DNA of 64,000 bases from JABDKJ01 sp964609215 (GTDB lineage: Bacteria; Bacteroidota; Bacteroidia; Flavobacteriales_D; JABDKJ01): NCBI GenBank assembly GCA_964609215.1, contig CAZSQZ010000001.1:310001-374000 (forward strand), given 5' to 3'. Both the position numbers and the translations under genes were made by a program. This document shows positions 1-8,500 of the stretch, in pieces. Under the pieces are notes generated by a model, which was not told where the DNA came from, ran no database searches, and was given only the letters and a program-made list of their open reading frames with translations. The first letter of the stretch is position 1, and the number at the start of each line of letters is the position of its first letter.

Positions 1-540
1 GACAATGATGGTAATCCAATAGCACGAGATATTAATGACAATTTTATTGCACAAAATCAAATTGATGGAATAGCTATTTCAGAGCAGTTTTCTCCTTTAA
101 TCAATGTTGATGTGAAGCTCAGGAATAGTTTTGATGTGAAGCTGGAGTTAAGAAAATCGAGAAATCTTGCTTTAAGCCTGGCCAACCTTCAAGTTACTGA
201 AAACAGAAGTGATGAATTAATAGCTGGTGTGGGTTACGTATTCGAGAAATTAAAAATTAAACTTGGAGGAAAGCCTTTTGAAAACGACCTAAGAGTAAGA
301 GCCGATTTATCTATTAGAGACAACCTAACTATCACCAGAAGAGTGGTTGAAGATCAAGATCAACCAACTTCAGGACAAAAAGTACTGTCCATTAAAACAG
401 CTGCCGATTACGAATTAAACAAACAATTGAACTTAAGGTTCTTCTACGATCATCAAATAACTGAGCCAAAAATCTCTCTATCCTTCCCAACCTCCAATAT
501 CAACGCGGGTATTGCGCTCCGTTTTATATTAACCCAATAA
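1..540 (+). CDS. sprA: SprA C-terminal end (type IX secretion translocon), 5' partial
   Basis: The frame is open from the first base of the window to the TAA at 538-540, so about 179 C-terminal residues are present and the start lies outside. The protein shows alternating polar and hydrophobic strands and ends in a beta-barrel-like ALRFILTQ, as outer-membrane proteins do. SprA is the very large (over 2000 residues) outer-membrane barrel of the type IX secretion system in gliding Bacteroidota. The identification rests on the C-terminal sequence and on the following order gcvH, VanZ-like gene, tonB, which I know as typical behind sprA in flavobacteria. Another large outer-membrane barrel protein is possible but less likely. 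Confidence 0.8.
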   Translation, partial: DNDGNPIARDINDNFIAQNQIDGIAISEQFSPLINVDVKLRNSFDVKLELRKSRNLALSLANLQVTENRSDELIAGVGYVFEKLKIKLGGKPFENDLRVRADLSIRDNLTITRRVVEDQDQPTSGQKVLSIKTAADYELNKQLNLRFFYDHQITEPKISLSFPTSNINAGIALRFILTQ

Positions 541-602
541 TAATTTCAAATAGAATATAAAATTCAAGGAAATCTTATTTTATTTGGATTATAAATTTTA
601 GT

Positions 603-980
603 ATGAGCATACCTGAAAATTTGAAGTACAGTAAAGATCATGAATGGATCAGAGTTGAGGGCGATGAGGCCTATGTTGGAATTACTGAATTTGCTGCTGG
701 AGAATTAGGAGACGTTGTCTACGTTGAAATAGATACTGTCGGTGAAGAGTTAGGACAAGATGAAGTATTCGGAACCGTTGAAGCGGTAAAAACCGTTTCC
801 GACTTGTTTCTTCCTGTTTCAGGAACAATTTTAGAAATTAATCCCGCACTTGAAGATGAACCTTCATTGGTAAATTCAGATCCTTATAGAGAGGGATGGA
901 TGGTAAAAATAAAAATGAGTAATCCTGCTGATTTAGATACTTTGATGGATACAGCAGGGTATGGAGAATTAGTGAATTAG
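603..980 (+). CDS. gcvH: Glycine cleavage system H protein
   Basis: Small cytoplasmic protein that carries the lipoyl arm of the glycine cleavage complex and shuttles the aminomethyl group between the P, T and L proteins. The 125 residues match the usual length. The lipoylation motif reads GTVEAVKTVSDL with the modified lysine at residue 63, and the N-terminus KYSKDHEWIRVEGDEAYVGIT is typical. It starts at ATG 603, 62 bases after sprA. Its TAG stop shares a base with the GTG start of the next gene, so the two are probably co-transcribed and translationally coupled. No P- or T-protein gene is present nearby, as is common in this phylum. Confidence 0.97.
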   Translation: MSIPENLKYSKDHEWIRVEGDEAYVGITEFAAGELGDVVYVEIDTVGEELGQDEVFGTVEAVKTVSDLFLPVSGTILEINPALEDEPSLVNSDPYREGWMVKIKMSNPADLDTLMDTAGYGELVN

Positions 981-1324
981 TGCTTAGGTACTCTTTTTTC
1001 ATTTCTATTATCTGGGCTATTTTAATAGCTTTCCTAAGCTTAATGTCCGGTAAAAATTTACCGTCAATAGAGTTCGATTATATTGATAAAGTAGGCCATT
1101 TCACAGTTTACGCGATTTTGGCTTTTTTCGTTTATCATGCTGGAGTACAAGCTAAATATAAGGCTCCAATTCTAATGGCTATTGTGATTCCTATTGTTTA
1201 TGGAATACTGCTGGAATTTTTGCAAGATCAGCTAAGTGATGTTAGACATGCAGACTTCTATGATGCTCTTTTCAATGCGTTTGGAGCAATTTTTGTTGCT
1301 CTTGTTATGTTTTTAAGAAGATAG
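980..1324 (+). CDS. VanZ-like small integral membrane protein
   Basis: A 114-residue protein with about four hydrophobic segments (near residues 5-21, 35-52, 61-79 and 93-111). It fits the VanZ-like family, whose members are small membrane proteins of mostly unknown biochemistry. Motifs such as FDYIDKVGHF between the first two segments and a DALFNAFGA stretch near the end are typical of this family. It begins with GTG overlapping the last base of gcvH, and no ATG alternative keeps the first membrane segment. Its position between gcvH and tonB is conserved in related bacteria. The function is unknown. VanZ itself is linked to teicoplanin resistance, but that should not be carried over to this protein. 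Confidence 0.8.
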   Translation: MLRYSFFISIIWAILIAFLSLMSGKNLPSIEFDYIDKVGHFTVYAILAFFVYHAGVQAKYKAPILMAIVIPIVYGILLEFLQDQLSDVRHADFYDALFNAFGAIFVALVMFLRR

Positions 1325-1408
1325 ACCCGTTATTTTTTGCCAATAAATGTCAATTCTATCGTATTTATTTAAAGGAAAAATCTAAATTTAAGGCTCTAAA
1401 AATTTCAA

Positions 1409-2077
1409 ATGGAATTAAAGAAATCAAATTCAGCAAATCTTGAGAAAAACAAGATGTCAATATTTTTTACTGGACTCATGTTTGCCTTGGCTCTCTCCTT
1501 AGTCGGATGGGAATGGGCACAATTTGAGGCCAGAGATTTAGGAAATATTGTATTTGATGGGGACTTCTTGGAAGAGGAAGTCATTCAAAACAGTTTTCAA
1601 GTACCTCCTCCACCTCCACCACCACAACAACAGGCTCAAATATTAGAGATTGTTGAAGATGAAGAAGAAGTAGAGGAAGAATTGGAGCTTGATGACTTAG
1701 AGATTGATGAAGACACCGAAATTGAAGAAATTGAAGAGGAAGTAGAGGAAGTCGTTGAAGACAAGATTTTTACAGTGGTTGAGCAAAACCCTGAGTTTCC
1801 AGGCGGAATAGCTGAATTTCAAAAATATCTGAGCAAAAATATCCAGTATCCATCCCTTGCCAAGGAAGCAGGTATTTCAGGAACGGTATATGCAACATTT
1901 GTAGTTGGGAAAGACGGATCTATAAATGATGTTAAAATTCTTAGAGGAATTGGTGGGGGTTGTGATGAGGAAGCGGTAAAAAAATTGAAGAAAATGCCTA
2001 AATGGTCCCCAGGCAAACAAAGGGGTAAACCAGTAAAAGTGCAGTTCAATGTTCCTGTGAGATTTACTCTGCAATAG
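1409..2077 (+). CDS. TonB-family energy transducer (first of two tandem paralogs)
   Basis: Inner-membrane-anchored periplasmic protein expected to pass proton-motive energy to TonB-dependent outer-membrane receptors. It has a short cytoplasmic tail, one membrane segment at about residues 17-37, a run of prolines near 66-72, a very acidic Glu/Asp linker at about 80-118 in place of the Lys-Pro linker of enterobacterial TonB, and a C-terminal TonB domain from about 122 with FVVGKDGSINDVKILRGIGG and a final PVRFTLQ. A -7-like TAAATTTA lies at 1383-1390. An intrinsic terminator follows at 2099-2129. The gene at 2247 is a close paralog. No exbB or exbD gene is in the window. Confidence 0.9.
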   Translation: MELKKSNSANLEKNKMSIFFTGLMFALALSLVGWEWAQFEARDLGNIVFDGDFLEEEVIQNSFQVPPPPPPPQQQAQILEIVEDEEEVEEELELDDLEIDEDTEIEEIEEEVEEVVEDKIFTVVEQNPEFPGGIAEFQKYLSKNIQYPSLAKEAGISGTVYATFVVGKDGSINDVKILRGIGGGCDEEAVKKLKKMPKWSPGKQRGKPVKVQFNVPVRFTLQ

Positions 2078-2098
2078 AGAAAAAGAAAGAAATTCGAA

Positions 2099-2129
2099 AC
2101 CTCCAGAGATTCATTCTGGGGGTTTTTTT
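2099..2129 (+). terminator. Intrinsic terminator after first TonB gene
   Basis: A 9-bp stem (2099-2107 with 2115-2123, one G-T pair) with a 7-base loop is followed by a run of seven T. It lies 22 bases after the stop codon and separates the two TonB paralogs into independent units. Confidence 0.9.
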
Positions 2130-2246
2130 ATGCCTTTATCTTTCTTATTCAACCGTTAATGAACCGATATTCCATTTCCAATACTTAGGAATAAATTTTG
2201 CCCCTTTCACGATGTTATCCTTTTATACAATTAAAATTTAAACATC

Positions 2247-2921
2247 ATGAAAGAGAAAAAGAATCAAGAATCAAATCTCGAGAAGAAAAGAAGTACCTTC
2301 CTAGTTGGAGGTTTAATTTTTGCCTGTTCGCTAAGCCTTTGCAGCTTTGAATGGGCAAATTTCAGTTATGAAGATTATCATACTCCATTAACCTATGAAA
2401 GGGATTTCATTATACAGGAGGAAATTAAGCAAACATTCACTGCTAAACCCATCAAACAGAAAAAACAAAAAGTGAAGTCACTCATATTAGAAATTATTGA
2501 TGATACAGAGGAACTTGGGGAAGAAATTGATATGGATATTGATGACCTAGATGAAGAAGATGTGGATGTGGAAGAAATTGGCATAGATGAAGAGCTAAAC
2601 GATGATGAAAAGATCTTCATAGTGGTAGAACAACAGCCAGAATTTCCAGGAGGCACACAGGCCATGCAAGAATTTCTTGCAAAAAATATCACCTACCCTC
2701 AACTAGCTTTAGATGCTGGAATTAAAGGCCAAGTCTATGTCACCTTTGTTGTTGGAAAAGACGGTTTCGTAATTGACGCCAAAGTATTAAGAGGAATTGG
2801 TGGAGGATGCGATAAAGCCGCTCTTAAAGCAATTAAAAAAATGCCCAAGTGGAAACCAGGCAAGCAAAGAGGTAAAGCGGTAAATGTTCAGTATAATATG
2901 CCCGTTGTTTTTAACCATTAA
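2247..2921 (+). CDS. TonB-family energy transducer (second tandem paralog)
   Basis: Paralog of the preceding gene with the same plan: a cytoplasmic N-terminus of charged residues, one membrane segment at about residues 20-38, an acidic linker at about 83-120 and a TonB C-terminal domain from about 124 (FVVGKDGFVIDAKVLRGIGG, then MPVVFNH). The proline run of the first copy is replaced by a basic stretch (KPIKQKKQKVK), so the two copies differ mainly in the periplasmic spacer. It probably also energises TonB-dependent receptors. It starts at ATG 2247 and has its own intergenic region, and a terminator follows at 2932-2977. The shared domain order suggests tandem duplication followed by divergence. 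Confidence 0.9.
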   Translation: MKEKKNQESNLEKKRSTFLVGGLIFACSLSLCSFEWANFSYEDYHTPLTYERDFIIQEEIKQTFTAKPIKQKKQKVKSLILEIIDDTEELGEEIDMDIDDLDEEDVDVEEIGIDEELNDDEKIFIVVEQQPEFPGGTQAMQEFLAKNITYPQLALDAGIKGQVYVTFVVGKDGFVIDAKVLRGIGGGCDKAALKAIKKMPKWKPGKQRGKAVNVQYNMPVVFNH

Positions 2922-2931
2922 AAATTAAACT

Positions 2932-2977
2932 AAAAAAGCCCCTGTTCATCGAGCGCAGTCGAGATGGGGGCTTTTCA
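2932..2977 (+). terminator. Intrinsic terminator with REP-like core
   Basis: The outer stem AAAAGCCCC (2934-2942) pairs with GGGGCTTTT (2967-2975). The loop region holds CATCGAGCGCAGTCGAGATG (2947-2966), which can itself pair. The motif resembles a short palindromic sequence that recurs between genes in many Bacteroidota genomes. It ends the second TonB transcript and faces the convergent gene at 2998-3474. Confidence 0.75.
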
Positions 2978-2997
2978 ATTTAATATTTACATGTCTT

Positions 2998-3474
2998 TCA
3001 GTACTTCCTAATGAACTTATACATTTCTCTATAGTCCATTGAACCTTCGTGTTTCTTTCGTACTTCTCCTTCTGAGTTAATTATAATAATCGTTGGATAC
3101 TTAAGAACTCCAAACTCCTCTGCAATATCCATTCCCCAAAAATAATCGACATCTACTTCAAAAGGAATATATCCTTCCTTCATTTTTTTCTTTACCAGAG
3201 TATTTGGATAGGTTAATTTCTTCATTTGCTTGCACGGAAAGCACCAATCAGCACCAAAGTGTAACAAGACATCCTTCTCCTCTTCTTTCGCCTTTGTCTT
3301 CGCCTCATCATAACTGCCTTGGAAAAAAACGGAGTCTTCTTCTTTATCTATTGATGATTCTGATTCCTGCCTACTATTGTCTTCAATAACAGCAATCTCG
3401 ACTTCTGATTTTTCACTTGTTTGCGCATAACTGGCACAAGTAAGAAATAACATCATAATGACTAAAACTCTCAT
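2998..3474 (-). CDS. Secreted thioredoxin-fold protein
   Basis: A 158-residue protein with an N-terminal signal peptide (hydrophobic residues 3-17, likely cut near SYAQ), an acidic linker, and a thioredoxin-like domain from about residue 50. The active-site motif is WCFPC in GADWCFPCKQMKKLTYPN, followed by a cis-proline region (LKYPTIIIIN). It probably acts as a periplasmic disulfide oxidoreductase or folding helper of the Thioredoxin_7 type. The partner is not evident. It is transcribed alone, converging on the TonB gene. The start is ATG 3474; a -7-like TTCATTTG a few bases upstream matches seven of eight positions. Confidence 0.85.
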   Translation of the reverse strand: MRVLVIMMLFLTCASYAQTSEKSEVEIAVIEDNSRQESESSIDKEEDSVFFQGSYDEAKTKAKEEEKDVLLHFGADWCFPCKQMKKLTYPNTLVKKKMKEGYIPFEVDVDYFWGMDIAEEFGVLKYPTIIIINSEGEVRKKHEGSMDYREMYKFIRKY

Positions 3475-3517
3475 AGAACAAATGAATTTACGAAAACCAT
3501 ACCAAAAAACGATTAAA

Positions 3518-3550
3518 AATAAAAAAGGGCCCCCAATTTGGGAGCCCTCT
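3518..3550 (-). terminator. Intrinsic terminator of the gene at 3573-4373
   Basis: A GC-rich hairpin (stem arms within 3527-3547, 5-base loop) is followed on the minus strand by a T run (complement of the A run at 3520-3526). It lies just after the stop of the minus-strand peptidoglycan-binding protein and before the next minus-strand gene. Confidence 0.85.
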
Positions 3551-3572
3551 TTAATTCTTTTATCAAAGTCTT

Positions 3573-4373
3573 TTAGTTAACACCTAAGGCTTCCAATGTC
3601 TTAAGATCTAACTGTCCTTGCGGTAAACTATTGTCTGATTGGAACTTTAATAATGCCGCTCTTGTATCAGAACCCATTATACCATCAATTCCAGAAGGCC
3701 CGATATCATAACCCTTATCTCTAAGAGCTTTTTGAACTCTAGTCATTAAGCCTCTATCGGTACCACCACCACAAACAACTTCTCTCCATTCAGTGTATCC
3801 ACCTTTCTTTACCAAAACTCGGTTAGTAACAGTTTTGTATTCAGCAGGGATATCAACTACCTCAGACCCAGCAGGCTTATCAACTAATTTTTTAGTGATG
3901 GTCTTGTATTCTGCAGGAATCTCAACTTCTCTTGTTGTTGCAGGAGTCTTTACAACTCTTCTCTTGTACGTCTCATATCTTGCAGGCTCAGTTTCTGCAC
4001 ATAAAATCATACAATCTCTTGGGTCAGCAGATTGGCAGTTTCTATCTCTTTTTCTTACCCAAACAACATTTTCTTCTTTTACTTTCTTAGTTTCAGTAAC
4101 ATACTCATATTCAGCAGGTACTGCAACTAATCTTTTAGATGCTTCCTTTGTCAAAACTTGCTCTGTCTCCGTTCTATATGTAGGAGGAGTAGTTCTAATA
4201 GAAGTTGAAGCTTCTTTTACCAATACTTGTTCAGTGTTAGTTTCCCAAACATCAGGGATATAACACTTCGCATAGCACTTGCCAGCAACCATTGGAGGCA
4301 GTTCGCTATCTTGCGCTTGAGTTCCGAATACTAATCCGAAAACACTCAAAATGATTAAAACATTCTTTTTCAT
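3573..4373 (-). CDS. Secreted repeat protein with C-terminal peptidoglycan-binding domain
   Basis: A 266-residue exported protein with a signal peptide at residues 1-20 (ending TQAQ). Residues about 35-195 hold roughly six degenerate repeats of the pattern P-A-x-Y-(K/E)-x-(V/I)-T-x-x-V-(L/K)-x-K, with a period of about 20-25 residues. One insert carries four cysteines (CQSADPRDCMILCAE and a later VVCGG). The last 60 residues form a PG_binding_1 domain (TRVQKALRDKGYDIGPSGIDGIMGSDTR). It probably anchors to the cell wall. The repeat function is unknown. A clear -7 element lies upstream at 4402-4409 and a terminator follows, so it is a single-gene unit. It may be abundantly expressed, but that is an inference. 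Confidence 0.8.
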   Translation of the reverse strand: MKKNVLIILSVFGLVFGTQAQDSELPPMVAGKCYAKCYIPDVWETNTEQVLVKEASTSIRTTPPTYRTETEQVLTKEASKRLVAVPAEYEYVTETKKVKEENVVWVRKRDRNCQSADPRDCMILCAETEPARYETYKRRVVKTPATTREVEIPAEYKTITKKLVDKPAGSEVVDIPAEYKTVTNRVLVKKGGYTEWREVVCGGGTDRGLMTRVQKALRDKGYDIGPSGIDGIMGSDTRAALLKFQSDNSLPQGQLDLKTLEALGVN

Positions 4374-4401
4374 AACTTTTCTTTTAGAGAGGTGAACTTA
4401 A

Positions 4402-4409
4402 CAAATTTA
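4402..4409 (-). promoter_or_regulatory. -7 promoter element for the peptidoglycan-binding protein gene
   Basis: On the minus strand the sequence reads TAAATTTG, a perfect match to the Bacteroidota -7 consensus TAnnTTTG. It lies about 30 bases before the ATG at 4373. No convincing TTTG -33 element is seen at the usual distance. Confidence 0.6.
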
Positions 4410-4493
4410 TAATTAAAGTTTTAAATTTTCTTTTTGATAATATATGAGACGATGATTAGACTAAATGTCACATAAAACTTAGAAAGAAAAAAG

Positions 4494-4567
4494 CTCCCCC
4501 TCCTGGACTCGAACCAGGGACCCTCTGATTAACAGTCAGATGCTCTAACCAACTGAGCTAAGGAGGA
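4494..4567 (-). tRNA. tRNA-Asn (GUU)
   Basis: Minus-strand cloverleaf of 74 bases. The acceptor arms are TCCTCCT and AGGGGGA with discriminator G, the D-arm is GCTCAGTTGGTTAGAGC, the anticodon loop CTGTTAA gives anticodon GTT, and the T-arm is CTGGTTCGAGTCCAG. CCA is not encoded. It stands alone, with its own promoter at 4604-4634. Confidence 0.97.
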
Positions 4568-4603
4568 ATTTTATTTCAATACCCCATAAAAATTTAGGGT
4601 GGG

Positions 4604-4634
4604 CAAATTTATGCTAATCACTTAATATAAACAA
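4604..4634 (-). promoter_or_regulatory. tRNA-Asn promoter
   Basis: On the minus strand a TTG (4632-4634) is followed after exactly 20 bases by TAAATTTG (4604-4611). This is a good match to the Bacteroidota -33/-7 arrangement. It points at tRNA-Asn with a leader of about 30 bases. It abuts the divergent -7 element of the PfkB gene. Confidence 0.7.
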
Positions 4635-4642
4635 TATCTTTG
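4635..4642 (+). promoter_or_regulatory. -7 promoter element of the PfkB kinase gene
   Basis: TATCTTTG is a perfect -7 match 15 bases before ATG 4658. It decides the start of the next gene, because the TTG at 4640 that would extend the frame lies inside this element. Confidence 0.65.
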
Positions 4643-4657
4643 GCCAAAATTTTAAAG

Positions 4658-5566
4658 ATGAGTTTAGTAAGTGTTGGTACAGTTGCCTTTGATGCAATTG
4701 AAACGCCTTTTGGAAAGGTAGATAAAATTGTTGGAGGAGCTGCTCTATATATCAGTCTAGCAGCAAGTTACTTCAATAAAAATTGCAATATGGTTTCTGT
4801 AATTGGAGACGATTACGATCAAGAAACACTAGAAAGATTAAAGCAAAAGAATATAAATATTGAAGGTATTGAGGTAAAAAAAGGTGAGAAATCCTTCTTT
4901 TGGTCAGGAAAATACCACTACGATTTAAATACCAGAGACACTTTAATCACCGATCTTAATGTTTTAGCAGATTTTGATCCAAAACTTCCGGAATCTTACA
5001 AGAACCCAGAATACCTAATGTTGGGTAATTTATCGCCATCTGTTCAACTATCTGTAATTAATCAATTAGAGAACAAGCCCAAACTCATTGCTTTGGACAC
5101 CATGAATTTTTGGATGGATGTGGCAAGAGAAGAACTAGATCAGGTGGTTTCAAAGATAGACTTGCTAACTATTAACGATGAGGAAGCACGTCAATATACC
5201 GAAGAACATTCCTTAGTAAAGGCTGCAAAAAAGATTCTCAATTTGGGGCCGAAGTACTTAGTGATCAAAAAAGGTGAACATGGAGCTCTCCTTTTTCACG
5301 AGGACAACTTGTTTTACGCACCTGCTTTGCCCTTGGAAAACGTAATTGATCCTACAGGAGCTGGAGACACCTTTGCTGGGGGAATGATGGGATATCTTGC
5401 TAAAACAGATAATCTGTCTTTTGATAACCTAAAAAGATCTGTTATCATGGGTTCTGCAATGGCTTCATTTGCGGTAGAGGAGTTTGGCCCAGAAAAACTT
5501 TATGATTTAGATGAAGACCAAATCAATAAAAGGGTAGATGAATTTAGAAGCTTGATAAGCTTTTAA
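4658..5566 (+). CDS. PfkB-family carbohydrate kinase
   Basis: A 302-residue ribokinase-fold sugar or nucleoside kinase. The N-terminus has SVGTVAFDAIETPFGK followed by the substrate-binding GGAALYISLAASYF. The C-terminal PfkB signature is DPTGAGDTFAGGMMGYL, with the catalytic aspartate in the GAGD motif, and IKKGEHGALLF precedes it. The substrate cannot be read from sequence. The frame stays open to a TTG at 4640, but a perfect -7 promoter element overlaps that codon, so ATG 4658 is preferred. The gene is divergent from tRNA-Asn and converges on the FG-GAP gene. A small AAGCTT/AAGCTT hairpin followed by T sits over its stop codon and may help terminate transcription. Confidence 0.88.
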   Translation: MSLVSVGTVAFDAIETPFGKVDKIVGGAALYISLAASYFNKNCNMVSVIGDDYDQETLERLKQKNINIEGIEVKKGEKSFFWSGKYHYDLNTRDTLITDLNVLADFDPKLPESYKNPEYLMLGNLSPSVQLSVINQLENKPKLIALDTMNFWMDVAREELDQVVSKIDLLTINDEEARQYTEEHSLVKAAKKILNLGPKYLVIKKGEHGALLFHEDNLFYAPALPLENVIDPTGAGDTFAGGMMGYLAKTDNLSFDNLKRSVIMGSAMASFAVEEFGPEKLYDLDEDQINKRVDEFRSLISF

Positions 5567-5580
5567 AGACATAAGCCTGA

Positions 5581-8500
5581 TTATTTTCGAATAATCAATT
5601 TAGCATTAATACTTCCTAAGTCGGTAAGTACATGAATAAGATATGTGCCCGATGATAGTTCCTCGGTTTCAATAAATAATTGATTTTCTTTTTTTGAAAC
5701 GGGAAGCGCTATTGTTCTTCCAGCTAAATCTCTTATTTCTTGCCCTAGTATTTGAGCTTCTGGTTTAACTTCCAAAATGAGCCAATTATTGGCTGGGTTC
5801 GGATACAAATTGAAAGGTATTTCTTCAATTGAACCGAGTCCGTTATAATTTATAAAGGTCTCCGGACTCAAGTCCGAACACGGAAAATCAATACCCACTA
5901 AAACCGAATAAAACCCGTTTTCCTCGATATTAATTGTCTGTTCATTAGCGCCTGATATTTCTTGCCCATCTAAATACCATTGATAATAATCGCCTTCAGA
6001 AGCTATTAAAACACCCATTTCCTGAATAAAGCTGGCCTCAAAAAGACTGCAATCATAAAGCACACTCCAAGTAGTGTTGGTAATGATTGGGTCATTATTG
6101 TCAAAGAAAATATGAGCGGTATTGTTTATTTCCGTCAAAAGTGGAGTATTTGAATCTGATTGAATGGAAAAACGCACAAAGCCATGACTATCAGGCTCAT
6201 TATTGACTGAATCAGGCAGCATAATGTCTTCAAAAAAGAAGAGCAATTCTCTGTTTTCTGGATCAATCGAAGTAGCTACCGAATGCGAACTGGCAATGAA
6301 TTCGAAACTGTTCAAATCCAGATTAATGTCTAGACTATCTCTAATCCATATATTCTGAGCTGGAGCATTTCCAGTATTCTGAAATCGTATCATATATTCC
6401 AAAATGGTGTCGTTCTGCACCCAATGTTCCTCATTATATCCTTCAGGGAAAACCTGTTTATCATTTGGATCATAACTGCACTGAACAATACGTTCTTCAG
6501 CATCGTTTCCTGACGCAACCAATGCACCTATATGAAAGCCTTCTACATTTAAGTTATTTACTATAGAGTCGCCAATATTATCTGCAGAAACTGGATTGAA
6601 TAAAATCGGTATACTCAAATTTTGGCCCGGCAAAAGACTGTCTATGCTAAATGAAGCTGTGTGGTCTGTTAGACTGCTTGGTGGAAGACCAAATGAAAGC
6701 CATTCGAGCAAGCTGTCTTTTTGAAATTCGATTTCCGTTTGCAATGGCACAGTTCCATTGTTCAATATGACTAGATTATATGGATTCACATCTATACACA
6801 AATTGGTCGCTGAATAAATATTCACCTCTAAATCAAAAAAGGCCACAGTATTAGATGTCCCAAAGAACAAGGTGTCTGTATTCCATCCAAGCGAATCTGT
6901 GTGATGCGTAATTTGAGTGGCTGTGGTTGGAAATGGGAAGTCGTTGTCTGGCTGAAGAGAAAATGTCAATTCACCTTCTTCATTTAAATCTACACTGAAA
7001 AAACCATCATTGTTTGTAAATGTAGAAATGCCGGCTGCATCAATTACAATCTCTTGATTGGCCAAACCATAATCTAAACTGTCATATATGCCGTTGTTGT
7101 TCCCATCGAAATAGACAAAACCGAAGGTGCTGTATTCACAAGAGCCATCATCACAAGTAGCTGAAGAATTGAAATTAAATGCAGAATTATTGGTGCAGCC
7201 ACAATTATTATAACAACAGGAGCCATCATCTTCACTTGCGTTTGTATCATAATTACAAGCGGTGTTATCTGTACAACCCAAGGAAGATTGGTTCATTAAA
7301 ATAGCGACTCTATCACTGAAAATATCAACATAAACTAAATCTTCATCTCCATCATTGTCCAAATCAGCGCTATTCAGATCAACAAAAGAAGCGCTGTAAT
7401 TTCTAAGATTTTCAGCCTCGTAAAACCCATTTGCGACCCCGTTAAAGGCATATTGAATACCGCCCGTTCCTGCCATTGTCAAGTCCAGGTCTCCATCATT
7501 GTCTATGTCCATTGAATGAATATCGTTTGGTGGAAATACATTCAATTGTTCCTGACTAGAATCAAAGTTTCCTGACCCATCGTTCAAATATTTTCTAGAG
7601 GGCCCGCCTATGGCGAAAATATCTATATGTCCGTCAAAATTAAAGTCGCCTAGGGTAAAGGTTTTGACATCATCATTCAAAGCCAAATGGTTTGCCGCAT
7701 TAAAAGATCCGCCTCCCAAATTAGGATACCAGACTAGGCCGTCTGCTCCAAACGAACAAGAAATTATATCTAATAGTCCATCTTCATTCAAATCTTCAGT
7801 AGCTATTTGTCTGGCTTGATGAGAGTTTTCCGATAGTATGATAAGGCTTGGAAAGTTTTGACTTCCATCATTTGGAAACCAATAAACTTCACCATCATCA
7901 AATGAAATAGCACAAATATCCATATCTCCATCTGCATCTAGGTCATCAATTTCAAAATCACGCGGATAGTCAACATCATCGGTTAATGTGAGCATCGGAG
8001 AAAAGTTTCCATTTCCATCGTTCGCTTGCCAAGCAATATGGTTATCTGAAGAACTTCCTGTAATAATGTCTAAATCACCATCACTATCTAGATCTGCCAA
8101 TTCTATATGCCTATAGCCTTCATTCTCTTCTATTGAGGTAATATGACTTTCTTCAAATTGGCCGGTTCCATTATTTTCATACCAGACAACCAGATCATTG
8201 TACAAAGTCGCAGTTGCAATGTCTTCGTCACCATCTCCATCAATATCTCCTATTGCCACAGCATGAGGGCCACTAGGATCTTGTGGATTGAAAAATATAG
8301 GAGCACTAAAAGAGGCATTCCCCCCGTTTTCAAAGCGGGTCAAATAATCGTCCCAACCTAAACCGTGGGAAGCAATAACAATATCCAAAAAACCATTTCC
8401 GGTAAAGTCTCCACTCGAAATAGATTCCAATCCGATGATATCTTCATCGATATATGTTAGCGTAGCAAATGTGCCAGATCCCAAATTTTCGAGATACTTT

